The notes under the pieces: generated by a model
Told to the model about the DNA's origin: nothing
Database searches by the model: none
Seen by the model: the letters and a program-made list of their open reading frames with translations, nothing else
Program-made: the position numbers and the translations under genes
Shown: one piece after another, positions 14,106-22,234 of the stretch
Layout of the letters: each line of letters opens with the position of its first letter
Numbering within the stretch: position 1 is the first letter of the stretch
DNA from: Fimbriimonadaceae bacterium
GTDB lineage: Bacteria; Armatimonadota; Fimbriimonadia; Fimbriimonadales; Fimbriimonadaceae
Assembly: GCA_024710805.1 (NCBI GenBank)
Contig: JANJUB010000106.1
Span: forward strand, 1-37,349
Direction of reading: 5' to 3'
DNA length: 37,349 bases

Positions 14106-16128
14106 AACTCTTGCGATCGTGCTGGCACTAGCGACCCAGGGAACGGCGGGTTTTGAAGCCGAACTCGATACTGCGCTGGGTACGGCAGGTCTCAACACCC
14201 AAACCGCCCGCATGGACGAGAACATCTTGCGCTTCTTCGGCCCGACGGAGTTCACCCATCCGTTTTACTCGGCTTTGCAGGAGCGCCCGTGGCGATTACC
14301 CTTTTTTGCCGACGGAATTCGTCGAGAAATGGCCGCCGCATTCGGCTTGCCGAGCGATCAGCTGAACACCATGATGAGGCTCGGCGGAGCGGGGTCGAGG
14401 CGGACGCTGCTGGGGAGTCCGATCGCCGCCGCTGAAGCGGAAGCCGCCAAACCGGACGGGCTGGAGAAAGTCTTGCAGAGCCTGAAACAAGCGGGGGTGG
14501 TGAAGGGCGACATCCCCAACCTGACCACGGTTCCTGCGGATGTGAAGTCCGCGGCGACGCTGATCCTCAACGCAATGAACACCGCTTTGGGTCACCGCCG
14601 GCTGGCGTTAAGGGGCATTCCCGACGTGGCCGACGCTTACACCTTCGTTGCGCTTCGGGGCCGGGACGACCTCGGAGGCGAAGACATGGAGCGCATGCTT
14701 CGGCTTCATCGCAACGTGGATTCAGGCTACTTTGGCGCCACCGCGCATGACATCTTCTATGCCACGTATCGCTACATCGCCGCCGATCGGGGCCCCGCAC
14801 CCACCGCCCCGCGAGCCGCGGCCCAGCGGCTCAAGTCGGTTTCGCCGCAAACGAAGTACGACGTCGAGATCGACACGACTTGGGGGGTGATTCGGCTCAC
14901 CGGGGGCAGCGACACCCAACACGCCGACCGGCCCACGTTGCTGATCATCGACACCGGCGGAAACGACACGTACTTGAACTGCCCGAGCAACGCCTCGGCG
15001 GGTAACTGGGCGAGCGTCGTCATCGATACCCAAGGGAATGACCGATACCTCAGCGATCCCGTACTCGCAAACACCGACGTCGAGAAGTTCGCCCAACGAC
15101 GCACCGGCGGTGCGAAGCCCGGACCGGGCGGTGCGCTCTTCGGCATTGTATGCCTCGTCGATCTTCAAGGTGATGATCGGTACGCCACCCACCGCCCTGG
15201 GCTGGGCTCGGGTCGCTTCGGGTTCGCTATGGTCCAAGACGACTTGGGCATCGACCGATATGACGCCTACGCCGACAGCCAGGGCTTCGGCTACAGCGGC
15301 TACGGTCTGCTCGAGGATCACGAAGGCAACGATCTCTACCTTTGCTTCACCCAGAGCCAGGGCTCGGGGTCGGTGCGCGGCTCGGGGCTGTTGATCGATC
15401 GCGCCGGCAACGACCGCTATTTTGCCAATGAGACGGTCATCGACTTTCCATCCCCGCAGAGCGACAAGCACAATGTCAGCTTGGCCCAAGGGGCATCGAT
15501 CGGCCGCCGGGCCGACTACATCGATGCCCACTCGCTTGCCGGAGGCGTGGGGATGCTCTATGACGCCGCGGGCGACGATGAGTATCGTGCGGGTGTGTTC
15601 GGGCAAGGCGTTGGATACTGGGAGGGCGTGGGCATGCTCCTCGACGGGGCAGGCAAAGATAAGTATCACGGCCAGTGGTATGTCCAGGGCGCGGCGGCGC
15701 ATTTTGCCGTGGGCTACTTGGAAGACCTGGGCGGAGACGATGAATACACCGCGCCCATGAACATGGCCCAGGGCGCCGGTCACGATTTCTCGATCGGTTG
15801 GCTACTCGACCGGGAAGGGAATGATCGCTACAAGGCCCCCAACCTGAGTCTGGGCGGGGGTAACGCGAATGGTTTGGGCGTATTCATCGATCTACTCGGG
15901 GACGATGTTTACGAGTCCAGCGGACTGACTTTGGGTAAGGCCGCCGAAGCGACTGCCTTCGGGGTGCGGTCCCGTGCGCTTTGCCTTGGCGTGTTCCTCG
16001 ACTTTGCGGGCAGCGACACGTATCCGAGCGCACTCACTTGGGCGCAGAACGGTGCGAGGACCGCCAACTGGACAACGAAGGGCCTTACGCCCGCGGAGAG
16101 CCAGGTAGGAGTGTTCTGGGATCGATGA
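14095..16128 (+). CDS. secreted protein with twelve D-x-x-G-[ND]-D-x-Y repeats
   Basis: 677 residues from the ATG at 14095, chosen because a signal peptide begins there (MANTTLAIVLALATQGTAGF) and a -10 box lies just upstream; the frame is open much further back but that part is antisense to the hydrolase. Residues 25-280 form a helical region with no recognised domain. From about 282 to the end run twelve tandem repeats, with a partial thirteenth (VGVFWDR) at the C-terminus. The consensus is G-x-[LVI]-[LF]-x-D-x-x-G-[ND]-D-x-Y, then about 14 residues often containing QGxG. Period is mostly 25-28 residues. Such acidic, glycine-rich units suggest a calcium-stabilised beta-solenoid, but this is inference. 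The stop overlaps the next gene. Confidence 0.85.
   Translation: MANTTLAIVLALATQGTAGFEAELDTALGTAGLNTQTARMDENILRFFGPTEFTHPFYSALQERPWRLPFFADGIRREMAAAFGLPSDQLNTMMRLGGAGSRRTLLGSPIAAAEAEAAKPDGLEKVLQSLKQAGVVKGDIPNLTTVPADVKSAATLILNAMNTALGHRRLALRGIPDVADAYTFVALRGRDDLGGEDMERMLRLHRNVDSGYFGATAHDIFYATYRYIAADRGPAPTAPRAAAQRLKSVSPQTKYDVEIDTTWGVIRLTGGSDTQHADRPTLLIIDTGGNDTYLNCPSNASAGNWASVVIDTQGNDRYLSDPVLANTDVEKFAQRRTGGAKPGPGGALFGIVCLVDLQGDDRYATHRPGLGSGRFGFAMVQDDLGIDRYDAYADSQGFGYSGYGLLEDHEGNDLYLCFTQSQGSGSVRGSGLLIDRAGNDRYFANETVIDFPSPQSDKHNVSLAQGASIGRRADYIDAHSLAGGVGMLYDAAGDDEYRAGVFGQGVGYWEGVGMLLDGAGKDKYHGQWYVQGAAAHFAVGYLEDLGGDDEYTAPMNMAQGAGHDFSIGWLLDREGNDRYKAPNLSLGGGNANGLGVFIDLLGDDVYESSGLTLGKAAEATAFGVRSRALCLGVFLDFAGSDTYPSALTWAQNGARTANWTTKGLTPAESQVGVFWDR
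14938..16128 (+). repeat. tandem protein repeats (GNDxY units)
   Basis: Twelve units, each containing D-x-x-G-x-D-x-Y, for example IDTGGNDTY, IDTQGNDRY, VDLQGDDRY, EDHEGNDLY, YDAAGDDEY, EDLGGDDEY and LDREGNDRY. Two units have long inserts (near residues 325 and 435). At DNA level the units are diverged, so they are old duplications rather than recent copies. Confidence 0.85.
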
Positions 16129-17233
16129 TCGAGCACTTGCCGCACTCGAGGCGGCGCGCGGCCAGGAGCTAAACCCCAACTCGATTACGGCTCTCGCCCG
16201 GGAGTATGGCGACGACCTCGCGCGCTGGGCGCTGGGTCAATGGGCGTTGCGCAAAGCGGCAACCCGCAAATTCGCGCGGGCTTCGGAGATGCTTTTCGAC
16301 CGAGAAGCGCTGGAGATGGCGAGCTCGGAGGCGGTAGCGGCGTATCACGCCGGCCTCTTTCCAGCCGATGAGGCGGTCGTCGACTTGACCGCAGGCATCG
16401 GGGCGGATACCATCGCCCTCGCTCGCCGCGGGCCGGTCATCGCGTACGAACTTGATCCCAATCGCGCCGACTTGTTGCGCCACAACCTCGGGGTCTTTGG
16501 GCTGGACGTCGATGTCCGGGTAGGCGATGGCTTAGCCCATCCTGCTGCCCCCTACGTGTTTGCGGACCCTGCCCGCCGCGACACCGCCCGCCGCTCGCGC
16601 CAGGTCGATGCGTATCAGCCTGCGCCGGCGGACATCCTTGCCGCCCACCCATGGGCCCAGCGACTCGCCCTCAAGCTCTCGCCGTTGCTGATCGATGATG
16701 CGTTCCCAAAGTTGGCCGAGGGTCGACCCTTCCGGCTTGAGTTCCTGTCTTATCGGGGCGAGTGCCCCGAGGCGCTGTTCATGATCGGCTCCGAGGTCGA
16801 GGAGACTTGGCGCGGCGCGGTGCATCTGGAGTCGGGCGACCGTCTGGCGACGGCTGATCTCTGGGACCATGTCGATGAGGCTCAGGCGTACTTGTATGAG
16901 GCCGATCCGGCGGCGATCCGCGCCCATGCGTTGGGAAGCTTCGGCCTTGCCGGATTGGGCGACAGCAACGGCTACTTGACTGGGGACGAACTCATCGAGT
17001 CTCCTTGGCTGAGACGTTATCGCGTCCTCTCCGACGGCCCCGGGGATGACCGCAAAACTGAACATCGACTCCGAGAACTTGGCATGGGAACGCCCGAAGT
17101 CAAACTGCGGGGACTGCACGCCGATCCGGTCAAGCTACGTAAACGATGGAAGCAGACCGCGGGGCACCCCGGAGTTGTTGTGCTGTATCCAACGGGTCCC
17201 CGGATCCGACACGCTATTGTCGAAGCGATTTAA
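16121..17233 (+). CDS. class I SAM methyltransferase with C-terminal THUMP-like domain
   Basis: Up to 370 residues. The N-terminal helical region ALAREYGDDLARWALGQWAL, then KAATRKFARASEMLFDREAL, leads into motif I VVDLTAGIGADTIALAR and ADPARR. The C-terminus LGMGTPEVKLRGLHADPVKL, then PGVVVLYPTGPRIRHAIVE, matches the THUMP-like domain attached to this family. Members are predicted RNA or small-molecule methyltransferases of unknown target. The start is a problem: coding character extends back to about 16121, but the only in-frame starts after the upstream TAG (16106) are CTG (16226) and TTG (16247), both inside conserved sequence. An ATC at 16121 sits nine bases after GGAG (16108-16111). The ATG at 16125, sharing bases with the previous stop, is in another frame that ends at 16170. 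Confidence 0.8.
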   Translation: MDDRALAALEAARGQELNPNSITALAREYGDDLARWALGQWALRKAATRKFARASEMLFDREALEMASSEAVAAYHAGLFPADEAVVDLTAGIGADTIALARRGPVIAYELDPNRADLLRHNLGVFGLDVDVRVGDGLAHPAAPYVFADPARRDTARRSRQVDAYQPAPADILAAHPWAQRLALKLSPLLIDDAFPKLAEGRPFRLEFLSYRGECPEALFMIGSEVEETWRGAVHLESGDRLATADLWDHVDEAQAYLYEADPAAIRAHALGSFGLAGLGDSNGYLTGDELIESPWLRRYRVLSDGPGDDRKTEHRLRELGMGTPEVKLRGLHADPVKLRKRWKQTAGHPGVVVLYPTGPRIRHAIVEAI

Positions 17234-18053
17234 GGCGGTCCAAGTTCTCCTGATGCCGCTCGGCGTCGGTCTCCAACAACATCGGGACTCGCGTGAACCG
17301 AGGGTCGTTGACCAGCAACTCGAAGGCTCGGATTCCGATCTCGCCCTCACCGATGTCCGCGTGGCGATCGACCCGCGAGCCGAAGGGCTTCAGACTGTCA
17401 TTTACGTGGATCGCCCTGAGCCGGTCAAGTCCGACCAGTCGGTCGAACTCGGCAAAGGTCTTCTCGTACCCTTCGGCAGTGCGGATGTCGTATCCGGCGG
17501 CGAAGACGTGGCAGGTGTCCAAACACACCGCGAATCGAGGGTTTCCCTTCGTCAGTTCGAGGAGCATCGCGATCTCCTCAAACCGCGAGTTGATCGAACT
17601 GCCCTGGCCGGCGGTCGTCTCCATGAGAAGGGTAACCGAGTCCGGGGTGTCCTCAAGGATCTGGCTCACCCGCTCTGCAACGACGAGCAGGGTCTCGCCC
17701 GGGTCTTGCCCCTTGTAGCTGGCGAGATGGGAGACTACGCGGTCGATCCCGTACTTGGCGCACCGCTCGATCTCGCCCTTGAGCCCGGCGAAGCTCTTCT
17801 CGGCGATTTCCGGAGTGGGTGCGCACAGGTTGATCAGGTAGCTGTCGTGGCTCACCACATCCACGATTCCGGTCTCTTCCCGGGCTCGTTGAAACTCGCG
17901 AACCTGGTCATCGCTGACCGGCGCGCTGTACCATTGGCGCGGCGAGGAGGTGAAAACCTGAATCGCGGTGCAACCTATCGTGTGGGCGGTGCGGACGGCA
18001 CTGCCGAGGCCACCCTTGATGGGAATGTGGGCACCGAGAAGTTCTGCGGGCAT
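17214..18053 (-). CDS. nfo: endonuclease IV (AP endonuclease)
   Basis: 279 residues, normal length. It incises DNA 5' to abasic sites in base excision repair. The tri-zinc site residues are in place: H in SHDSYL, H in VVSHLASYKG, E in LLMETTAGQG, D and H in CLDTCHVFAAGYD, H in IHVNDS, D and H in DRHADIGEG and E in LLETDA. The second histidine motif is unusual: SHLAS replaces the common HPGSH, though the metal ligand H is kept. The gene is the last of the 19519-17214 operon, 13 bases after uppS, and its 3' end overlaps the methyltransferase gene by 20 bases on the other strand. Confidence 0.95.
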   Translation of the reverse strand: MPAELLGAHIPIKGGLGSAVRTAHTIGCTAIQVFTSSPRQWYSAPVSDDQVREFQRAREETGIVDVVSHDSYLINLCAPTPEIAEKSFAGLKGEIERCAKYGIDRVVSHLASYKGQDPGETLLVVAERVSQILEDTPDSVTLLMETTAGQGSSINSRFEEIAMLLELTKGNPRFAVCLDTCHVFAAGYDIRTAEGYEKTFAEFDRLVGLDRLRAIHVNDSLKPFGSRVDRHADIGEGEIGIRAFELLVNDPRFTRVPMLLETDAERHQENLDRLKSLRQ

Positions 18054-18066
18054 GCGGCGTGTTTAC

Positions 18067-18759
18067 CTAAGCAAGAGCCCCGAACTTTCGCGTGCGTCCG
18101 GCGAATGCCTCGATCGCCCAGTCGAGCTCCTTCTCGTCAAACTCCGGCCAGGTCTTCTCGGTTACATACAACTCTGAGTATGCAGACTGCCATAAAAGGA
18201 AGTTGCTCCACCGCATCTCGCCCGCGGTACGGATCATGAGATCCGGTTCAGGATGATCGGGGTTGTAGAGGTGGGCGGCCACCGTAGCTTCGTCGATTTG
18301 ATCGGCGGGAATCCCCTCCCGAACGATGCTCTTCATCGCATCCACGATCTCGGCCCGCCCACCATAGTTGATCGCGAGCGTAAACGTGATGCCGGTGTTG
18401 CCCGCCGTGGTCACCATTCCATCTTCGAGCGCTTGGCGGAGGCCGGAGGGGAGTTCGTCCATTCGGCCGGCGACGCGCACCCGAACGCCGTTGCGGTGCA
18501 TCACGCGAAGTTCGTCGCGCGCCGCCCGCTCGATGAGCTTCATCAGCCCGTCGACTTCATCTTTGGGTCGGCGCCAGTTTTCGGCTGAGAAGGCGTACAC
18601 GGTCAGGTATCGGATGCCTCGTTCGCTGGCGTACAGCAGCACCGAACGCAACGTTTTGTAGCCTTCGCGGTGGCCGAGTAAGCGAGGCAGGCTCCGCTTT
18701 TGGGCCCAGCGCCCATTCCCGTCCATGATGATCGCGATGTGCGTAGGGACTTGGCTCAA
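18067..18759 (-). CDS. uppS: undecaprenyl diphosphate synthase (isoprenyl transferase)
   Basis: 230 residues, typical length. It condenses isopentenyl diphosphate onto farnesyl diphosphate in cis to make the lipid carrier for peptidoglycan. Conserved blocks: HIAIIMDGNGRWA with the Mg-binding D13, LLGHREGYKTLR, TVYAFSAENWRRP, FTLAINYGGRAEI and the end block starting PDLMIRTAGEMRWSNFLLW. The last normally reads RTSGExRLSNF, so A and W are mild substitutions. It overlaps the preceding small gene by four bases (ATGA) and is followed closely by nfo. Confidence 0.96.
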   Translation of the reverse strand: MSQVPTHIAIIMDGNGRWAQKRSLPRLLGHREGYKTLRSVLLYASERGIRYLTVYAFSAENWRRPKDEVDGLMKLIERAARDELRVMHRNGVRVRVAGRMDELPSGLRQALEDGMVTTAGNTGITFTLAINYGGRAEIVDAMKSIVREGIPADQIDEATVAAHLYNPDHPEPDLMIRTAGEMRWSNFLLWQSAYSELYVTEKTWPEFDEKELDWAIEAFAGRTRKFGALA

Positions 18760-19118
18760 TACTGTTCGTGGCCCGGGTGCGGGCAGGTCACCGTGCCGGA
18801 CGCGGCATCGTAAGCAAAGGACTCACCGCCGATCGGGCACTTGAGGAAATCCGCGCTCAGCCCGGTTTCGCCGAGGCTCGTTGGTGGCGAATCGTCGGCA
18901 TTGCTGCGCGCGATCATGATGGAGGCGCGGACTTGGCGCAGGTTGCTCATGCAGGCATCGTCCTTGGCTTTCAGCTTCACCTGGGTCGGCAACGTGCGGC
19001 CCAAACCATCGGCGCGCGTACTCTTTCCGCTCCCCCCCAAAAGGGTCACGGCGAGGATGGCGATGATCACAATCACGATGAGCGAAGCGACAAGCGTTTG
19101 GCCGGAACGACGGCTCAC
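18756..19118 (-). CDS. small pseudopilin-like membrane protein
   Basis: 120 residues. The N-terminus SRRSGQTLVASLIVIVIIAIL looks like a prepilin signal with basic leader and hydrophobic helix, but the usual GFTLxE is replaced by GQTLVAS, without the glutamate. The soluble part has ACMSNLRQVRASIMIARSN, as in pseudopilins, and ends with CPIGGESFAYDAASGTVTCP and PHPGHEQY, a cysteine-bearing tail I associate with small pseudopilin-like proteins of Armatimonadota. The two cysteines may bind metal or form a disulfide. It is coupled by ATGA overlaps to the genes on both sides. Function unknown; perhaps a membrane-tethered accessory protein. Confidence 0.72.
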   Translation of the reverse strand: MSRRSGQTLVASLIVIVIIAILAVTLLGGSGKSTRADGLGRTLPTQVKLKAKDDACMSNLRQVRASIMIARSNADDSPPTSLGETGLSADFLKCPIGGESFAYDAASGTVTCPHPGHEQY

Positions 19119-19519
19119 GGCTTCACCCGAAGGAGAACCTGGCCGTACATCACGGGCTGATTCGGTTCGAACAGCACCTCGACCACTTCACCCGAGACGG
19201 CGGATTCGACATCGGTCGCGATGCCCAGTGCGGTCACCGAAGCGACGATTTGTCCGACTTCGAGTTGATCTCCGACCTGCACCGGCTGACGGGCTGGTTG
19301 AACATAGCCGACCAGGGATGCGGTGACTTCGGCGAGGGCGGGTTCACTCGGCGCATCATCGCTTGCCGCAGAGGGCGCAGGACGACTCGCCGACTTGGCG
19401 GCAGGCTGGAGGGCGGCTTTGAACTTGACATCGTCATATTCCAAGACCACCTCCGCGAACCCTCGCTCTCGGGCCAACCCGAGCGCATGGCGGATCGGCG
19501 ACAGATCTTCGTGCGCCAT
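19115..19519 (-). CDS. biotin carboxyl carrier-like protein lacking the biotin lysine
   Basis: 134 residues arranged like AccB: an N-terminal segment (LSPIRHALGLARERGFAEVVLEY), a Pro/Ala/Ser-rich linker (40-62) and a C-terminal biotinyl/lipoyl fold (63-134). In the fold, GYVQP, VQVGDQLEVGQIVASV and SAVSGEVVEVLFEPNQPVMYGQVL align well with BCCP, but the hairpin normally reading EAMKM here reads TALGI (96-100), so the lysine that carries biotin is a glycine. It therefore cannot be biotinylated in the usual way. It could be an acetyl-CoA carboxylase regulator, a lipid-metabolism scaffold, or something else. First gene of the operon with uppS and nfo; TAGACT lies nine bases before the ATG. Confidence 0.85.
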   Translation of the reverse strand: MAHEDLSPIRHALGLARERGFAEVVLEYDDVKFKAALQPAAKSASRPAPSAASDDAPSEPALAEVTASLVGYVQPARQPVQVGDQLEVGQIVASVTALGIATDVESAVSGEVVEVLFEPNQPVMYGQVLLRVKP

Positions 19520-19528
19520 AGGGTCGGA

Positions 19529-19534
19529 AGTCTA
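19529..19534 (-). promoter_or_regulatory. -10 box (TAGACT) for the BCCP-like / uppS / nfo operon
   Basis: TAGACT on the minus strand, nine bases before the ATG at 19519, preceded by TGGG as in an extended -10. It lies in the 88-base divergent region shared with the potassium importer gene. Confidence 0.45.
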
Positions 19535-19607
19535 CCCATCCCCTAGATTGGACTTGGGTTTAGCCGGGTTCTCGGCGAAACGTGCCAAACTTACCGGCGG
19601 CATCACT

Positions 19608-21431
19608 ATGGGCCTCTTATCTGCCGTAAAGCGCATTCTGGTGGGGAAACCCATCCACACGAAGCACGCCCACCACGAGCGACTCCCCAAGGTGTTCGCC
19701 CTTCCCGTCTTCGCGTCCGATGCCTTGTCGTCGGTGGCGTACGCGAGCGAAGAGATCCTCACGATCCTCGTGTTTGGCGGCATGCTCGGGTTCTACAAGC
19801 TGGTCCCGGTCTCGCTCGTGCTAGTCGCGCTGCTCTGGGTTGTGGTGTTCAGCTACTACCAGACGATCAACGCTTATCCGCAAGGGGGTGGCTCGTACCG
19901 GGTTTCCTCCGAGAACATCGGATCGTTGGCCGGGCGGGTAGCGGGCGCGTCGCTCTTGATCGGCTACGTGCTCACCGTCGCGGTATCGGTTTCGGCCGGG
20001 GCGGCGGCGATCACTTCGATGTTCCCGCAACTTCAATCCGCGGGAACGGCGATCGCGTGTGCTGGCGTTGCGATCTTGGCGCTATTGAACCTGCGGGGAG
20101 CTAAGGAAAGCGGCATCGTATTCGCGATTCCAACGTACGGCTTCGTCGTGGCGCTCGTAGGCATGGTCGCCTACGGTCTGTATCAGGCCTCGACCGGCGT
20201 TGGCCCCGTCCCGCCCCAGTTGCCCGAGCAGACCAAGGACGTCACGTGGGTGTTCTTGATCGCAGCCTTTGCCCGAGGCTGCACGGCGCTCACCGGAACG
20301 GAAGCCATCGCGGACGGAGTTCCCGCCTTCAAGGCTCCAGAGGCGAAGAACGCGGCGACGACGCTGGTCATGATGGCCGGACTGCTCACCATTCTTGTGA
20401 TCGGGATCAGTTGGTCTGCCCAGCACTTTGGCATTGTGCCGATGGAGTTCGGCGAAGAGGGTTACCGCACGGTCGTGGCGCAGATTGCCAGCACCCTCTT
20501 CGGTAACTCGCCGATCTTCTTCTTTGTCCTGTCGATGACCGCGCTGATCTTGTTCTTGGCGGCGAATACCGGCTTTGCCGACTTTCCGCGCCTTTCGCAG
20601 TTCATCGCCAAGGATGGCTTCCTTCCGCGACAGTTGATGAGCGTGGGTGACCGTCTTGTTTATCAGAACGGGATCATCACGCTGGCGGTTGTGTCGATCG
20701 CGCTGATCGTCGTGTTCAATGCCGACACGCACTCGCTCATTCCTCTGTATGCGGCGGGCGTCTTCCTTTCCTTCACGCTTAGCCAAGCCGGCATGGTCAT
20801 GCGCTTCGTCCGGCTGAAGCAGGTGGGCTGGAAGGCGGGAATCAGCCTTATCGGAGCGGTCACGACCGCAGCCGTCACGATTATCCTGCTGGTCACGCGG
20901 TTCACCGAGGGGGCCTGGATTCTTGTGGTCGCCATCGTGCTGATGATGGGCGTGATGGCGGGGATTCGAAAGCACTACGACTACTTGTCCCGCGAACTCT
21001 CAGTTGGGCCCGATGACTCCGTGCGAGAGGTCAAGACGACGGTCCTCCTGCTGGTTCCGCGGCTTCATCGGGGCATCCTCAAAGCGATCGCCTATTCGCA
21101 ATCGGTCACGAACGATGTCCGTGCGATCCACGTCACCCTCGATCCTGCCTCCGTCGGCAAGATCAAGGAAGACTGGAATCGGTTCGGGGCGGACATCCCG
21201 CTCGTGATCTTAGATTCGCCCTACCGTTCGTTCATCGAGCCGATCATAAACTACATCGACCAGACGGTGGCCGAGGATCCGTCCGTAATGGTCACCGTGA
21301 TCGTGCCTCAAGCGGTGCCCAAATTCTGGTGGCACGGTTTGCTGCACAACAACGCGGCGGTGCCGCTCAAGCTAGCCCTTCAAAGCCGCCGAAACGTCGT
21401 TATCACCAACGTGAGGTACTTCCTGCGATGA
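19608..21431 (+). CDS. KimA-like potassium importer (APC superfamily)
   Basis: 607 residues, the same length as Bacillus subtilis KimA as I remember it. The N-terminal block (KPIHTKHAHHERLPKVFALP, then VFASDALSSVAYASEEIL), AYPQGGGSYRVSSENIG, CTALTGTEAIADGVPAFK, NTGFADFPRLSQFIAKDGFLP and LIPLYAAGVFLSFTLSQAG follow KimA throughout. About twelve transmembrane segments lie at 35-470, followed by a cytoplasmic C-terminal domain of about 140 residues, which in KimA is the c-di-AMP-responsive part. It should import K+ with protons. The ATG at 19608 is chosen because similarity starts there; the frame is open upstream but antisense to the BCCP-like gene. It overlaps the STAS-USP gene by four bases. 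Confidence 0.87.
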   Translation: MGLLSAVKRILVGKPIHTKHAHHERLPKVFALPVFASDALSSVAYASEEILTILVFGGMLGFYKLVPVSLVLVALLWVVVFSYYQTINAYPQGGGSYRVSSENIGSLAGRVAGASLLIGYVLTVAVSVSAGAAAITSMFPQLQSAGTAIACAGVAILALLNLRGAKESGIVFAIPTYGFVVALVGMVAYGLYQASTGVGPVPPQLPEQTKDVTWVFLIAAFARGCTALTGTEAIADGVPAFKAPEAKNAATTLVMMAGLLTILVIGISWSAQHFGIVPMEFGEEGYRTVVAQIASTLFGNSPIFFFVLSMTALILFLAANTGFADFPRLSQFIAKDGFLPRQLMSVGDRLVYQNGIITLAVVSIALIVVFNADTHSLIPLYAAGVFLSFTLSQAGMVMRFVRLKQVGWKAGISLIGAVTTAAVTIILLVTRFTEGAWILVVAIVLMMGVMAGIRKHYDYLSRELSVGPDDSVREVKTTVLLLVPRLHRGILKAIAYSQSVTNDVRAIHVTLDPASVGKIKEDWNRFGADIPLVILDSPYRSFIEPIINYIDQTVAEDPSVMVTVIVPQAVPKFWWHGLLHNNAAVPLKLALQSRRNVVITNVRYFLR

Positions 21432-22231
21432 TCATCGAGTCTTACGAGGACGTCATTATCCTCTCCGGCGCACTGCGCTCGAACTTTTGGGACGCGATCC
21501 ACACCGCCATTTCTCTCACGCTCAAGCGACATCCGAGCGGAGTCATCATCGACTGCAGCGGACTCAGCGAGGCCACCTCGGCTGGGGCGGAGACCTTCCG
21601 CGACGCCATGGACTTCATCCAGAAGCACGATGCGCGGATCATCGTCGCGGCGGTGCCTCCGGCGGTGATGGAGGTCCTGAAGTCGGTGCCCGAGGTGCGC
21701 TCGCAGCTGGCCGTCGCTAACTCGGTCGAAGCCGCGCGGCGTTCACTTGATCTGCTTCACGAGAAAGACGATTCGCCCGTCAAGAAGAAGAAGCGGCATG
21801 CCCCGGACAACGCCCGGCAGCTCATCGTCTGCCTCTACACCGGAACCTCGGTCGAGGAGGACGACGCCGCCATGAACATCGCGGGCAAGATCGCCGACTC
21901 GCAACCCACCGAGGTCCACTTAGTCTGTGTGCTTCTCGTGCCGCGCCATTTGCCGCTGACGTCGCCGCTCGAGGCCAGCGAAATGGCTGCGTCAAAAGCC
22001 GTTCAGCGCGCCGAGCAGTTCTTTGCGGTACGCGACGTGACCTACGTGTCGCAGGTCGAACGAGCGAGAGACGTCGCTTCGGCTCTGGCTGAGGTCTTAA
22101 CCGCGGTCGACGCCCCGGAGGTCGTCCTTCCCTTGATGCGCGACCCGCTGAAGAAGGATGAGAACTTGAAGCTGGTGGAGTCCGTGCTGGCGCGGGTGAA
22201 TCGGAATGTCATCTTTGTTCGAGGTGGTTAG
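21428..22231 (+). CDS. STAS domain fused to a UspA-like domain
   Basis: 267 residues. The first 105 form a STAS domain (GVIIDCSGLSEATSAGAETF), with the serine in the loop where SpoIIAA-type anti-sigma-factor antagonists are phosphorylated. A lysine-rich linker (PVKKKKRH, about 117-124) leads to a UspA-like alpha/beta domain (RQLIVCLYTGTSVEEDD, EVHLVCVLLVPRHLPL, then APEVVLPLMRDPLKKDENLK). The UspA nucleotide loop G-x2-G-x9-GS is not visible, so ATP binding is doubtful. The ATG at 21428 overlaps the importer stop, so the two proteins are made together. It may regulate the transporter through its C-terminal domain (inference). It also carries the ribosome binding site for gpsA at its end. Confidence 0.78.
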   Translation: MIIESYEDVIILSGALRSNFWDAIHTAISLTLKRHPSGVIIDCSGLSEATSAGAETFRDAMDFIQKHDARIIVAAVPPAVMEVLKSVPEVRSQLAVANSVEAARRSLDLLHEKDDSPVKKKKRHAPDNARQLIVCLYTGTSVEEDDAAMNIAGKIADSQPTEVHLVCVLLVPRHLPLTSPLEASEMAASKAVQRAEQFFAVRDVTYVSQVERARDVASALAEVLTAVDAPEVVLPLMRDPLKKDENLKLVESVLARVNRNVIFVRGG

Positions 22232-22234
22232 CAC

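Noticed and set aside
19520-19607. c-di-AMP (ydaO-type) riboswitch before the KimA-like gene
   Set aside because: B. subtilis kimA has one, so I looked. The 88-base gap is too short for that class and lacks its conserved blocks; only a small GCCGG/CTCGGC-type hairpin is visible.
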